Shown: positions 50,015 to 58,454 of the stretch, one piece after another | Position numbering within the stretch: the first letter of the stretch is position 1 | How the letters are laid out: each line of letters opens with the position of its first letter | NCBI RefSeq assembly: GCF_039541875.1 | Contig: NZ_BAABHB010000003.1 | Span: 248,001-312,000, forward strand | Length of the DNA stretch: 64,000 nt | Origin: Nibrella viscosa | GTDB lineage: Bacteria > Bacteroidota > Bacteroidia > Cytophagales > Spirosomataceae | Reading direction: 5' to 3' | The notes under the pieces: generated by a model | What the model was told of the DNA's origin: nothing | Databases searched by the model: none | Seen by the model: only the letters and a program-made list of their open reading frames with translations | Program-made: the position numbers and the translations under genes

Positions 50015-50965
50015 ATGACCAATTTCACCTCTATATCCGACGTCACCGATCTGAACGCCCTCATCCACGAAGGCCTGTATGTCAAAAAGCACCCCTTCGC
50101 CGATCAGGCCTTAGGTAAAAATAAGACCATTGGCCTGATCTTCTTCAATTCCAGCCTGCGCACCCGGCTAAGTACCCAGAAAGCTGCCCAAAACCTCGGC
50201 ATGAACGTCATGATTATGAACGTCGGGCAGGATAGCTGGGGTCTGGAAATGGAAGAAGGGATTATTATGAACGCCGACAAAGCCGAGCACGTCAAAGAAG
50301 CAGCCGCTGTGATCGGCCGGTACTGCGATATGATCGGCATACGAGCGTTTGCCGAACTGAAGGACCGGGAAAAAGACTACCGCGAGCAGGTGCTGACCCA
50401 GTTCCAAAAATACGCCGGTGTACCCATCGTCAACCTGGAATCGGCCACCCGGCATCCGCTGCAATCGCTGGCCGACTGCATTACCATTGAAGAATTTAAA
50501 GTGAAACGGCGGCCGAAGGTGGTACTCACGTGGCTACCGCACTTCAAACCACTGCCGCAGGCGGTAGCCAATTCGTTCTGCGAGTGGATGAACCATATGG
50601 ATGTCGAGCTGGTGGTGACGCATCCGCAAGGCTACGAACTGGCTCCGGAGTTTGTTGGCCATGCGCTCGTGACGCACAACCAGAACGAAGCCTTTGAGGG
50701 AGCCGATTTCATCTACGGCAAAAACTGGTCGTCGTATACCCATTACGGGCAGGTGCTGACGCAGGACCCCACCTGGATGGTGACCATGGACAAGCTGCGA
50801 CTGACCGATAACGGTAAGTTTATGCACTGCCTGCCCGTACGCCGGAATATGAAAGTGACCGATGAGGTATTGGATAGTCCGCAGTCGCTGGTGATAGAAC
50901 AGGCGGCCAACCGGGAGTGGTCGGCGCAGGCGGTGCTGAAAACGCTTTTACACGGTATGGAATAG
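50015..50965 (+). CDS. argF': N-acyl-L-ornithine carbamoyltransferase
   Basis: A 316-residue transcarbamylase of the Bacteroidota/Xanthomonas type that carbamoylates N-succinyl- or N-acetyl-ornithine rather than ornithine. The carbamoyl-phosphate loop is FFNSSLRTRLSTQ (S-x-R-T-R). LESATRHPLQSLADC and HCLPVRRNMKVTDEVL (the HCLP-V-R motif) are family marks. At the position known to decide the acyl group (Pro90 in the Bacteroides enzyme, Glu92 in the Xanthomonas one) this protein has Ala90, in NADKAEH, so acyl preference is open. ATG 50015 is four bases after the right inverted arm. argB follows after 40 bases. Confidence 0.9.
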   Translation: MTNFTSISDVTDLNALIHEGLYVKKHPFADQALGKNKTIGLIFFNSSLRTRLSTQKAAQNLGMNVMIMNVGQDSWGLEMEEGIIMNADKAEHVKEAAAVIGRYCDMIGIRAFAELKDREKDYREQVLTQFQKYAGVPIVNLESATRHPLQSLADCITIEEFKVKRRPKVVLTWLPHFKPLPQAVANSFCEWMNHMDVELVVTHPQGYELAPEFVGHALVTHNQNEAFEGADFIYGKNWSSYTHYGQVLTQDPTWMVTMDKLRLTDNGKFMHCLPVRRNMKVTDEVLDSPQSLVIEQAANREWSAQAVLKTLLHGME

Positions 50966-51005
50966 CTGAAGCCACAACGTTTGATTCAGCGTACATCGCT
51001 TCGAT

Positions 51006-51794
51006 ATGCATAATCTTACAGTCATTAAAATTGGCGGTAACGTCATCGACAAGCCTGGGGCCCTGAACCAGTTTCTGAGCAGTTTCGCTCAGATACGGGA
51101 CCACAAGATTCTGGTTCACGGGGGGGGGAAGATTGCCACGCAGGTGGCCGAAAAGCTGGGCGTACCTACTACGATGGTCGAGGGCCGGCGTATTACTGAT
51201 CAGCCTATGCTGGATGTGGTGACAATGGTATACGGCGGCCTGGTCAATAAGCAGATTGTGGCCAAACTCCAGGCGCTGGAGGTGAACGCCATTGGCCTGA
51301 CCGGAGCTGATGCCAGTACGGTGCTGGCCAAAAAACGGGCCGTCGGCGAAATCGACTATGGCTTCGTCGGGGATATAGTCGAAATCGATTCCGGGCAGAT
51401 TCAGTATATGCTGCGGCAGGGCCTGGTGCCGGTTTTTGCGCCCCTGACGTATGACGAGGAAGGTAATCTGCTCAACACCAATGCCGATACAATGGCTTCG
51501 GCCATTGCCGTCGATATGGTTCACAAGAACACGGTCACGCTGGTATACTGCTTTGAGAAAAAAGGAGTGCTGTTGGACCCGGCCAATGATAGCAGCGTAA
51601 TCTCGTCGCTGACACCCCAGGTGTACGAGTCGCACAAAACCGCCGGCATCATCAGCAAAGGCATGATACCCAAGCTCGACAATGCCTTCAAGGCCCTGCG
51701 CAATGGCGTGGCCAAGGTCATCATCTGCCACGCCGATCAGGTTGTGCAGGCTGTAAAAGAAGGTAATGCCGGGACAACGCTGACACTCTCCTGA
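51006..51794 (+). CDS. argB: Acetylglutamate (N-acylglutamate) kinase
   Basis: A 262-residue amino-acid kinase that phosphorylates N-acylglutamate in arginine synthesis. Phosphate-binding glycines are in VIKIGGNVIDKPG and HGGGKIATQVAEKLGV. Substrate residues lie in EGRRITDQPMLDVVTMVYGG, nucleotide residues in FEKKGVLLDPANDS and GMIPKLDNAFKAL. It is shorter than the arginine-inhibited form at the N-terminus, so feedback control is likely absent. ATG 51006. It ends four bases from a convergent peptidase gene with no room for a terminator. Confidence 0.93.
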   Translation: MHNLTVIKIGGNVIDKPGALNQFLSSFAQIRDHKILVHGGGKIATQVAEKLGVPTTMVEGRRITDQPMLDVVTMVYGGLVNKQIVAKLQALEVNAIGLTGADASTVLAKKRAVGEIDYGFVGDIVEIDSGQIQYMLRQGLVPVFAPLTYDEEGNLLNTNADTMASAIAVDMVHKNTVTLVYCFEKKGVLLDPANDSSVISSLTPQVYESHKTAGIISKGMIPKLDNAFKALRNGVAKVIICHADQVVQAVKEGNAGTTLTLS

Positions 51795-51798
51795 ATTA

Positions 51799-52260
51799 TC
51801 AGACCTTGAGAACCCGGCGAATCCCCAGCATTCGCTTCTGGTAGTAGCTGACACTCAGCCAGTCGTACCGGACGCCCTTGTTGGTGATGGAGTGGATGAA
51901 CCGGATGCGCCCTCTGTCAACGTCTGTAATGATACCGACATGCTGGATCTGGCTGCCTTTATTGATCTTTCCCCTGAAAAAGATCAGATCACCCGGTCTG
52001 GCTTTTTCTTTTTTTACAGGTGTCCCCATTTTTCCCTGCTCCCAGCTCGCACGCGGCAATCGAATACCAAAACGTTGAAAGCAGTATTTGGTAAAACCGG
52101 AGCAATCGAAGCCTCTCGGCGTAGAGCCGCCCCAGACGTAGCGTACAGACACATACTTGTGGGCAAATTTGGTTACGTGGGGCGTCGTTGGCTTGGCCTG
52201 AACAGACGCGGACAAACAAGCAGCCGTCAAGGCTGACAGGAGTAGTTTTCTCGCCTTCAA
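51799..52260 (-). CDS. C40 (NlpC/P60) cell-wall peptidase
   Basis: A 153-residue exported endopeptidase that cuts peptidoglycan stem peptides. A signal peptide (MKARKLLLSALTAACLSASVQA) precedes the catalytic domain. The nucleophile Cys is in WGGSTPRGFDCSGFTKYCF, the first His in IQHVGIITD, and the polar third residue near RFIHSITN. PGDLIFFRGK is the conserved strand. It has no targeting domain. ATG 52260. A full Bacteroidota promoter stands upstream. Confidence 0.9.
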   Translation of the reverse strand: MKARKLLLSALTAACLSASVQAKPTTPHVTKFAHKYVSVRYVWGGSTPRGFDCSGFTKYCFQRFGIRLPRASWEQGKMGTPVKKEKARPGDLIFFRGKINKGSQIQHVGIITDVDRGRIRFIHSITNKGVRYDWLSVSYYQKRMLGIRRVLKV

Positions 52261-52580
52261 TGATAGATTAAGTCAGGTTACGGTCCCCAAAACTAGGCCC
52301 GGATTCCCGGCGAGCCAAACACATGAAGACTAACTTGCACAAGACTTCGGTAGTGAATTACACTTAAATCTTTTTTGTGTATCTGTTTACTAATTGATTA
52401 ACAGCAGGTTAGGTAGATATGTGAAAGCCGGAAAATTGGTCAAAAAAATTTCGATAAATCTATAGGCTAAAAGGGGATTTGCTTCGGTTTACCTCAATAG
52501 TCAGGTCCGCTTAATAGGCAAAAGGCTGCGTCGGATAATGGGCGGGGTTATTGCAATACCATGTCAACTACACGAAGCTC
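52261..52580. other. 320-base intergenic region, AT-rich
   Basis: Contains the C40 gene promoter at its left end. The rest (about 52330-52500) is clearly richer in A+T than its surroundings and has no convincing gene, tRNA or hairpin. It leads into a pseudogene and may be eroded sequence. Confidence 0.5.
52288..52319 (-). promoter_or_regulatory. Promoter of the C40 peptidase gene
   Basis: Minus strand: TTTG (52319-52316), 20-base spacer, TAGTTTTG (52295-52288). Start expected near 52281, about 20 bases before the ATG. Confidence 0.7.
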
Positions 52581-53182
52581 ATGAACGCATACGATGTCAT
52601 CATCGGCAGCGGTGTCAATGCCCTCACCGCCGGTGTCGTTTTAGCCAGACAGGGCAAGAGCGTTGCCATTTTTGAACGAAACGACTGGCTCGGAGGAAAT
52701 ATTCTGACGGAAGAAACCGTTTTCCCAGGCTTCAAAACAGATATACTGTCTGCCTACCACACGATGTTCGTAACGGGGCCGGCCTACATAAAGTTTAAAG
52801 AGGAGCTGACCGCTAATGGCTTACGGTATCGGAATACTCCGGCACCCACAGCCTCTAGTATGCCAGGTAAGTCTCCGGACGACGCGAAGAGCATCATTTT
52901 TTTTACGGACCGCCAGAAAACCATCGCTGAGGTCAACCGGCATACGCCCGGCAACGGTAATATGGTCAATACAGTTGTACGCGCCTGCTGATAAGCGAAG
53001 CGCCGGTAAAGCCCGGCATCAGACGCGAAGCCAGAGAATACCGTTACGGTCGGGGTGATTTTGTGATTCATCTGACCCTTGATTCGCCTTTTTCCAACCT
53101 GTTTCACATCGGAGCCTCAACGCATCCCGGACCTGGACTGGCCGGTACATCGGGGTATCTGGTAGCTAAAGGGATAAGCTGA
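52581..53182 (+). pseudogene. Decayed NAD(P)/FAD oxidoreductase (phytoene-desaturase-like)
   Basis: The 5' part reads MNAYDVIIGSGVNALTAGVV, IFERNDWLGGNILTEETVFP and TDILSAYHTMFVTGPAY, the FAD-binding start of a phytoene-desaturase-like flavoprotein. It stops at TGA 52989-52991. From 52982 another frame carries the genuine C-terminus (GDFVIHLTLDSPFSNLF; HIGASTHPGPGLAGTSGYLV) and ends at TGA 53180. Full proteins have about 500 residues; here roughly 200 remain, so some 300 internal codons are deleted and the ends are out of frame. Not expected to be functional. Confidence 0.8.
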
Positions 53183-53265
53183 CGTGTGATATTCGTGTAA
53201 ACTTCCGGTTAACTAAGGTATTTCTGGCGGCTTGCTGTCTTTACAGTAAATAAGCAGGCAGTTCA

Positions 53266-54114
53266 ATGAATAAAGTATCAGAAAAAACGTCGGGTAGCGG
53301 GCTTAGCAGCCTTTTCAGCCTGGCGGAAAAAGTGATTATCGTAACGGGCGGTACCGGCATCCTGGGTGGGTCGTTTTGCCAGGGCATTTGCGAAGCCGGC
53401 GGGCGCGTGGTGCTGCTGGGCCGCAACCGCGAAGTGGGCGAGGAGCGGACCGAACAACTGCGGCAGGCCGGTGGTGATGTGCTGTTCATACAGGCCGATG
53501 TGCTCAACGAAGACGAACTGAATCAGACCTGCGAGGAAATCCTGAAAACCTACGGCCGTATTGATGGCCTGGTCAACGGAGCGGGCGGTAATATTCCGCA
53601 GGCTGTGATTGGGCCCGATCAGGATATTTTCCAGGTCAACCTGCCCGCGCTGAAGCAGGCGTTTGATCTCAATCTTTACGGCACTATTCTGCCCACGGTT
53701 GTTTTCGGTAAGCACCTGACCGAAAAAGGGGGTAGCATCGTCAATATTTCGTCTATGGCGGCTCAGACCGCTATTACACGGGTGTTGGGCTATTCGATGG
53801 CCAAAGCGGCTGTCGATAATTTTACCCGCTGGATGTCGGTAGAACTGGCGCAGCGCTACGGCGACAGGATTCGCATGAACGCCATTGCCCCCGGTTTCTT
53901 TGTCACGCACCAGAACCGGCGGCTGCTCACCAACGAAGACGGCACGTATACCGCCCGGGGTGAGGCCGTTATCCGCAACACACCCTACAAACGTTTCGGC
54001 GAACCCGACGAACTGATTGGCACCCTGATCTGGCTGCTGAGCGATGCCTCACGGTTTGTCAGTGGCGAAGTAATCTGCGTCGACGGCGGTTTTCATATTT
54101 TCTCCGGTGTTTAG
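53266..54114 (+). CDS. SDR oxidoreductase, probable D-mannonate/fructuronate type
   Basis: A 282-residue NAD(P)-dependent short-chain dehydrogenase. The nucleotide motif is VTGGTGILGGSFCQGI (T-G-x-x-x-G-x-G variant), followed by NGAGGN. The catalytic Ser is in IVNISSMAAQTAI and Tyr/Lys in GYSMAKAAVDNF. IAPGFFVTHQNRRLLT and the C-terminal CVDGGFHIFSGV resemble the mannonate oxidoreductases of Bacteroidota. That assignment rests partly on the next gene, a hexuronate-type transporter. ATG 53266. It is the first gene of a six-gene plus-strand locus ending at 60468. Confidence 0.75.
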   Translation: MNKVSEKTSGSGLSSLFSLAEKVIIVTGGTGILGGSFCQGICEAGGRVVLLGRNREVGEERTEQLRQAGGDVLFIQADVLNEDELNQTCEEILKTYGRIDGLVNGAGGNIPQAVIGPDQDIFQVNLPALKQAFDLNLYGTILPTVVFGKHLTEKGGSIVNISSMAAQTAITRVLGYSMAKAAVDNFTRWMSVELAQRYGDRIRMNAIAPGFFVTHQNRRLLTNEDGTYTARGEAVIRNTPYKRFGEPDELIGTLIWLLSDASRFVSGEVICVDGGFHIFSGV

Positions 54115-54171
54115 TCCGGGTAGTTCAGCACTTCAGTCTCTTTTTTATACAGTACGTAACCAACCTCATTT

Positions 54172-55512
54172 ATGACATCACGATCTATTGGCTCATACCG
54201 CTGGACGATTTGTGGTCTTATCTTCTTTGCGACAACCATAAATTACCTCGACCGGGTTGTTATCAGTCTCTTAAAACCCAATTTGGAGAAAGACTTTAAC
54301 TGGACCGAAACGGATTACTCCAATCTGGTCGTTGTGTTCCAGGCGGCTTACGCCTTAGGTATGCTAGGTATCGGCCGGGTCATTGATAAGGTCGGCACCA
54401 AAACCGGCTACGCTATTTCACTGACCTTATGGAGTATTGTAGGCATGGCTACTGCCCTGGCCAAAACCACCTTTGGCTTCGGGATTGCGCGGGCTGCTCT
54501 TGGCTTAAGTGAAGCCGGTAACTTCCCGGCCGCCATCAAGACCGTGGCCGAATGGTTTCCCAAAAAAGAGCGGGCGCTGGCCACGGGGATCTTTAATTCC
54601 GGTACCAATGTGGGTGCTATTCTGGCCCCGCTGACGGTGCCGTTTATTGCCACCAACTGGGGCTGGCAGTGGGCGTTTATCCTGACGGGGGCTACCGGTA
54701 TTATCTGGCTGGTGCTCTGGCTGACCATTTACGACACGCCGGCCCGGCACAAAAACGTGACAACCGAAGAACTGAATTATATCAACAGCGATGTAGAAGA
54801 ACGGATGGAGGAAGAAGCCGCCAAAGGCGAAAAAGTCTCCTGGTTCAGGCTGCTGACCTTCCGTCAGACCTGGGCGTTCTTTTTCGGCAAGCTGCTGACC
54901 GACCCCATCTGGTGGTTCTATCTGTTCTGGCTACCGGCGTTCCTGAAAGCTGAATATGGGCTTCAGGGTACAGACATGGCCCTGCCGGTTGCGCTGGTGT
55001 ATACGATAGCCAGTATAGGCAGTGTTTTCGGGGGCTGGTTGCCGCTGAACCTGATCAAGAGAGGTTTTCCGGTGTTCCGGGCGCGTAAAACCTCGATGTT
55101 TATCTACGCCCTATGTGCCTTGCCGGTGGTGTTTGCCCAGTACCTGGGTAGCATGAACCTCTGGCTGGCGGTGCTGATAATCGGCTTTGCAGCCTCGGCT
55201 CACCAGGCCTGGAGCGCCAATATTTTCACGACCGTATCGGATATGTTCCCGCGCCGGGCCGTTGCTTCGGTAACGGGGATTGGCGGTATGGCCGGGGCCT
55301 TCGGCGGTATTTTTATCGCCCGGCTGGCTGGTCAATTGTTCGACTATTACAAGGGCCAGGGCCATATTGAAACAGGCTATTACATCATGTTCATTATTTG
55401 TGGCTTTGCCTACCTGACGGCCTGGAGCATTATGCACTTCCTGGTGCCGAAGTTTAAACTGGTCAACTTCTCGGGCACTCAAACGCCGGAACCGGTATCG
55501 CCGGTAGCCTGA
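54172..55512 (+). CDS. MFS transporter, hexuronate/sugar-acid (ACS) family
   Basis: A 446-residue inner-membrane symporter with 12 helices. FATTINYLDRVVISLLKPNL in helix 1 and GLSEAGNFPAAIKTVAEWFPKKERALATGIFNSGTNVG (written in two parts: GLSEAGNFPAAIKTVAEWF and ATGIFNSGTNVGAI) are typical of ExuT-like sugar-acid transporters. TVSDMFPRRAVASVTGIGG is the matching block in the second half. It should import a uronate or aldonate with protons. It is 57 bases after the SDR gene and followed by three dehydrogenase-like genes, consistent with uptake for the same pathway. Confidence 0.85.
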   Translation: MTSRSIGSYRWTICGLIFFATTINYLDRVVISLLKPNLEKDFNWTETDYSNLVVVFQAAYALGMLGIGRVIDKVGTKTGYAISLTLWSIVGMATALAKTTFGFGIARAALGLSEAGNFPAAIKTVAEWFPKKERALATGIFNSGTNVGAILAPLTVPFIATNWGWQWAFILTGATGIIWLVLWLTIYDTPARHKNVTTEELNYINSDVEERMEEEAAKGEKVSWFRLLTFRQTWAFFFGKLLTDPIWWFYLFWLPAFLKAEYGLQGTDMALPVALVYTIASIGSVFGGWLPLNLIKRGFPVFRARKTSMFIYALCALPVVFAQYLGSMNLWLAVLIIGFAASAHQAWSANIFTTVSDMFPRRAVASVTGIGGMAGAFGGIFIARLAGQLFDYYKGQGHIETGYYIMFIICGFAYLTAWSIMHFLVPKFKLVNFSGTQTPEPVSPVA

Positions 55513-55595
55513 CACCAACGCACGTACGAGTAGATTACCGGCTTTTCGGTGCTTTTTTGGGCACTAAACCGATCTGAACCCTAACATCCTGACTC

Positions 55596-57014
55596 ATGCA
55601 AGACGAAAAAAAAACAGGTGTTTCCAGAAGAGACTTTCTGAACACGGCCGCCAAAGGGGCCTTGTCCACGGCCATCCTCAGCGGGTTCCCGATCATTGTG
55701 CCGGCCTCCGTTTTTGGCAAAAATGCACCCAGCAACCGCATCAATATCGGCGCTATCGGCACCGGCCGTATCTCCCGCACGCATGATATGCCGGGCGTAT
55801 GGCGGTACGATAACGCCCTGATTATGGCGGTCTGCGATGTAGACAGCAAGCGCGCCAACGATGCCAAAACGCTGGTCAACAGCGTATACTCGAAGAAAAC
55901 CGGTAAGGATTACGACGGTGTTCGGGTGTACACCGACTATCGGGAACTGCTTCAGAACAAGGATGTGGACGCGGTACTTATCAGTACGCCCGACCACTGG
56001 CACGCACCCATTGCCATTCATGCGGTGGAGGCCGGTAAGGATGTGTATATGCAGAAGCCCGCGTCGCTGACCATTTCGGAAGGCCGGGCCATGGCCGATG
56101 CCGTGAAGCGCTCAGGCCGGATTATGCAGGTGGGCAGTCAGCAGCGGTCGTCGGAGCAGTTCCGCTACGCGGCCGAACTGGTGCGCAACGGCCGCATCGG
56201 GCAGTTGAAGAAAGTGTATGTCGGCTTACCGGGTGACCCCTCGGGCGACGAGGAGCCGGAAATGCCCATCCCGAAAAACCTCAACTATGATATGTGGCTG
56301 GGTACTACGCCGGAGGTGTATTATACCGAAAAGCGCGTACACCCGCAGGCCGATTACGACCGGCCGGGCTGGCTGCGCTGCGAGCAGTTTGGCGCGGGTA
56401 TGATTACCGGCTGGGGCTCGCATCATATCGACTGCGCCCACTGGGCCATGAATACCGAATACACCGGCCCCGTGGAAATCTGGGGTAAGGCCGACTTTCC
56501 GAAGAAAGGGCTGTGGGATGTACACGGCATTTTCCAGACCGAAGCCCTGTATGAAAACGGCGTTCACATGATCGTCAGCAACGAACTGCCCAACGGCATC
56601 CGGTTTGAAGGTACTAATGGCTGGATCTTTGTATCACGCGGGGATGCTTCGGTAACAGCCAGTGATCCGGTGGCGAAGCAGCAGGCCGCCAAAAAGCTGG
56701 ACGCCAGCGATCCGAAACTGCTTACCTCCGTAATTGGCCCCAGCGAAATTCATTTGCCGGTCAGCAAAGAGCACCACGGCAACTGGCTGGAAAGCATTGT
56801 GAGCCGTAAAGAGCCGATTGCCCCAGCCGAGGTAGGTCACCGCTCCTGCACCGCCTGTCTGCTGCACCACGCGGCCATGAAGCTGAACCGGAAACTATAT
56901 TGGGATCCGAAGAAAGAAGTATTTAAGAACGATCCCGAAGCCAATAAACTGTTGTCGCGGCCGCAGCGGACACCGTATGCGATTAAGGCCGTGGCCAGCA
57001 GCAAAGTAAAATAA
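55596..57014 (+). CDS. Exported Gfo/Idh/MocA oxidoreductase with Tat signal (1)
   Basis: A 472-residue protein. The twin-arginine leader is VSRRDFLNTAAKGALSTAIL, so the enzyme is folded and loaded with NAD(P) before export. The Rossmann start is INIGAIGTGRISRTHDM, STPDHWHAPIAIHAVEAGKDV follows, and the usual E-K-P is Q-K-P here (YMQKPASLTISEG). GWGSHHIDCAHWAMNTE carries the catalytic-region His. Related enzymes include alpha-N-acetylgalactosaminidases of family GH109 and sugar 3-dehydrogenases. It is the first of three such proteins in the locus. Confidence 0.87.
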   Translation: MQDEKKTGVSRRDFLNTAAKGALSTAILSGFPIIVPASVFGKNAPSNRINIGAIGTGRISRTHDMPGVWRYDNALIMAVCDVDSKRANDAKTLVNSVYSKKTGKDYDGVRVYTDYRELLQNKDVDAVLISTPDHWHAPIAIHAVEAGKDVYMQKPASLTISEGRAMADAVKRSGRIMQVGSQQRSSEQFRYAAELVRNGRIGQLKKVYVGLPGDPSGDEEPEMPIPKNLNYDMWLGTTPEVYYTEKRVHPQADYDRPGWLRCEQFGAGMITGWGSHHIDCAHWAMNTEYTGPVEIWGKADFPKKGLWDVHGIFQTEALYENGVHMIVSNELPNGIRFEGTNGWIFVSRGDASVTASDPVAKQQAAKKLDASDPKLLTSVIGPSEIHLPVSKEHHGNWLESIVSRKEPIAPAEVGHRSCTACLLHHAAMKLNRKLYWDPKKEVFKNDPEANKLLSRPQRTPYAIKAVASSKVK

Positions 57015-57030
57015 CAACCAAGCACAACCT

Positions 57031-58428
57031 ATGAAGTTTTTGTCTGTGGCGGCTCTGTTAGTCATGCCTATCGTCTCTACGTCGCTGTCTGCGCAGGTGC
57101 CGAATAAGGCAGCCACTAAGCCTGTCAAACTGATTACGCTCGACCCTGGCCACTTCCACGCGGCTCTGGTGCAGAAGAGTATGTACCCGGATGTAGACCC
57201 GCTGGTGCATGTATACACACCCGCCGGCCCCGATCTGCAACTGCACCTCGACCGGATTCTGAGCTATAACAGTCGGCGGGAGAACCCAACGACCTGGCAG
57301 GAGAAGGTGTACACGGGCAATGACTTCATGGAAAAAATGCTGGCGGGCAAGGCCGGCAATGTAGTGGTAATGGCCGGTAACAACCGGCTGAAGACCGATT
57401 ACATTCACCGATCGGTAGCGGCCGGTTTTAACGTGTTGGCCGATAAGCCGATGGTAATTAATGCCGGTAATTTTGATAAGCTCAAAGATGCCTTTGCCGT
57501 AGCCGCCAAAAACAAAGTGATGCTGTACGACATCATGACCGAGCGGTTCGAGATTTCGACCCTGCTGCAGCGGGAGTTCTCCATGCTGCCGGACGTGTTC
57601 GGGACGCTGGAAAAAGGAACGCCCGACAACCCGGCTGTGACGAAGGAGAGCGTTCACCACTTCTACAAATACGTTTCCGGCAGTGTGCTGACGCGCCCGG
57701 CCTGGTTTATGGATGTGGCCCAGCAGGGAGAGGGGATTGTCGACGTGACCACGCACCTGGTCGATCTGGTTCAGTGGGAGTGCTTCCCCAACCAAATCAT
57801 CGACTACAAGAAGGACATCAGGCTGACCGATGCCCGCCGGTGGACTACCGACATGACCCGCGAGCAGTTCAACACCATTACGAAGCTTAACGGCTATCCG
57901 GACTACCTCAAAAAAGACGTAGGACCGGATGGCGTGCTGAAAGTCTACAGCAACGGCGAGATCAACTACCAGGTTCGGGGTGTCAACGCCAAAGTATCCG
58001 TCATCTGGGCGTATCAGGCACCCGAAGGGGCCGGCGATACGCACTACTCCATAATGCGCGGTACCAAAGCCAACCTGATTATCCGGCAGGGAGCCGAGCA
58101 GCAGTATAAGCCGACGTTATACATTGAGCCGATTGCGGGCGGTGCCGCTTATGACACCAAACTGGCGGCATCGTTGAAAACGCTTCAGCAAAAGTACCCC
58201 GGTGTGGAACTGAAAAAACTGGAAAAGGGCTGGGAGGTGATTATTCCTGAATCGTATAAGGAAGGCCACGAAGCCCACTTCGCACGGGTAATGGAAAACT
58301 TCCTGAAATACCTGAAAGCAGGCAAACTACCGGAGTGGGAAGTACCCAATATGATTGCCAAGTATTACACCACCACGCGTGCGCTGGAACTGGCCAAGCA
58401 GGGTCAGAACACGGCGAGTGGGAAATAA
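57031..58428 (+). CDS. Exported oxidoreductase with Gfo/Idh-like N-terminus (2)
   Basis: A 465-residue periplasmic protein with a Sec signal (MKFLSVAALLVMPIVSTSLSAQ). The N-terminal domain is a diverged dehydrogenase fold: LITLDPGHFHAALVQ instead of the usual G-x-G-x-x-G, then VVMAGNNRLKTDYI and GFNVLADKPMVIN (D-K-P). The C-terminal part (GIVDVTTHLVDLVQWECFP; VSVIWAYQAPEGAGDTHYS) matches the putative-oxidoreductase C-terminal domain known from Bacteroidota. The changed glycine motif and Sec export raise doubt whether it carries a nucleotide; it may bind or hydrolyse a sugar instead. Spacer to the preceding gene 16 bases. Confidence 0.78.
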   Translation: MKFLSVAALLVMPIVSTSLSAQVPNKAATKPVKLITLDPGHFHAALVQKSMYPDVDPLVHVYTPAGPDLQLHLDRILSYNSRRENPTTWQEKVYTGNDFMEKMLAGKAGNVVVMAGNNRLKTDYIHRSVAAGFNVLADKPMVINAGNFDKLKDAFAVAAKNKVMLYDIMTERFEISTLLQREFSMLPDVFGTLEKGTPDNPAVTKESVHHFYKYVSGSVLTRPAWFMDVAQQGEGIVDVTTHLVDLVQWECFPNQIIDYKKDIRLTDARRWTTDMTREQFNTITKLNGYPDYLKKDVGPDGVLKVYSNGEINYQVRGVNAKVSVIWAYQAPEGAGDTHYSIMRGTKANLIIRQGAEQQYKPTLYIEPIAGGAAYDTKLAASLKTLQQKYPGVELKKLEKGWEVIIPESYKEGHEAHFARVMENFLKYLKAGKLPEWEVPNMIAKYYTTTRALELAKQGQNTASGK

Positions 58429-58454
58429 GATTACCCCCTAACCAACCCAAACAC

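Noticed and set aside
57058..58044. A 328-codon frame antisense to the second exported oxidoreductase
   Set aside because: Shadow of a sense gene with signal peptide and family-like C-terminal domain.
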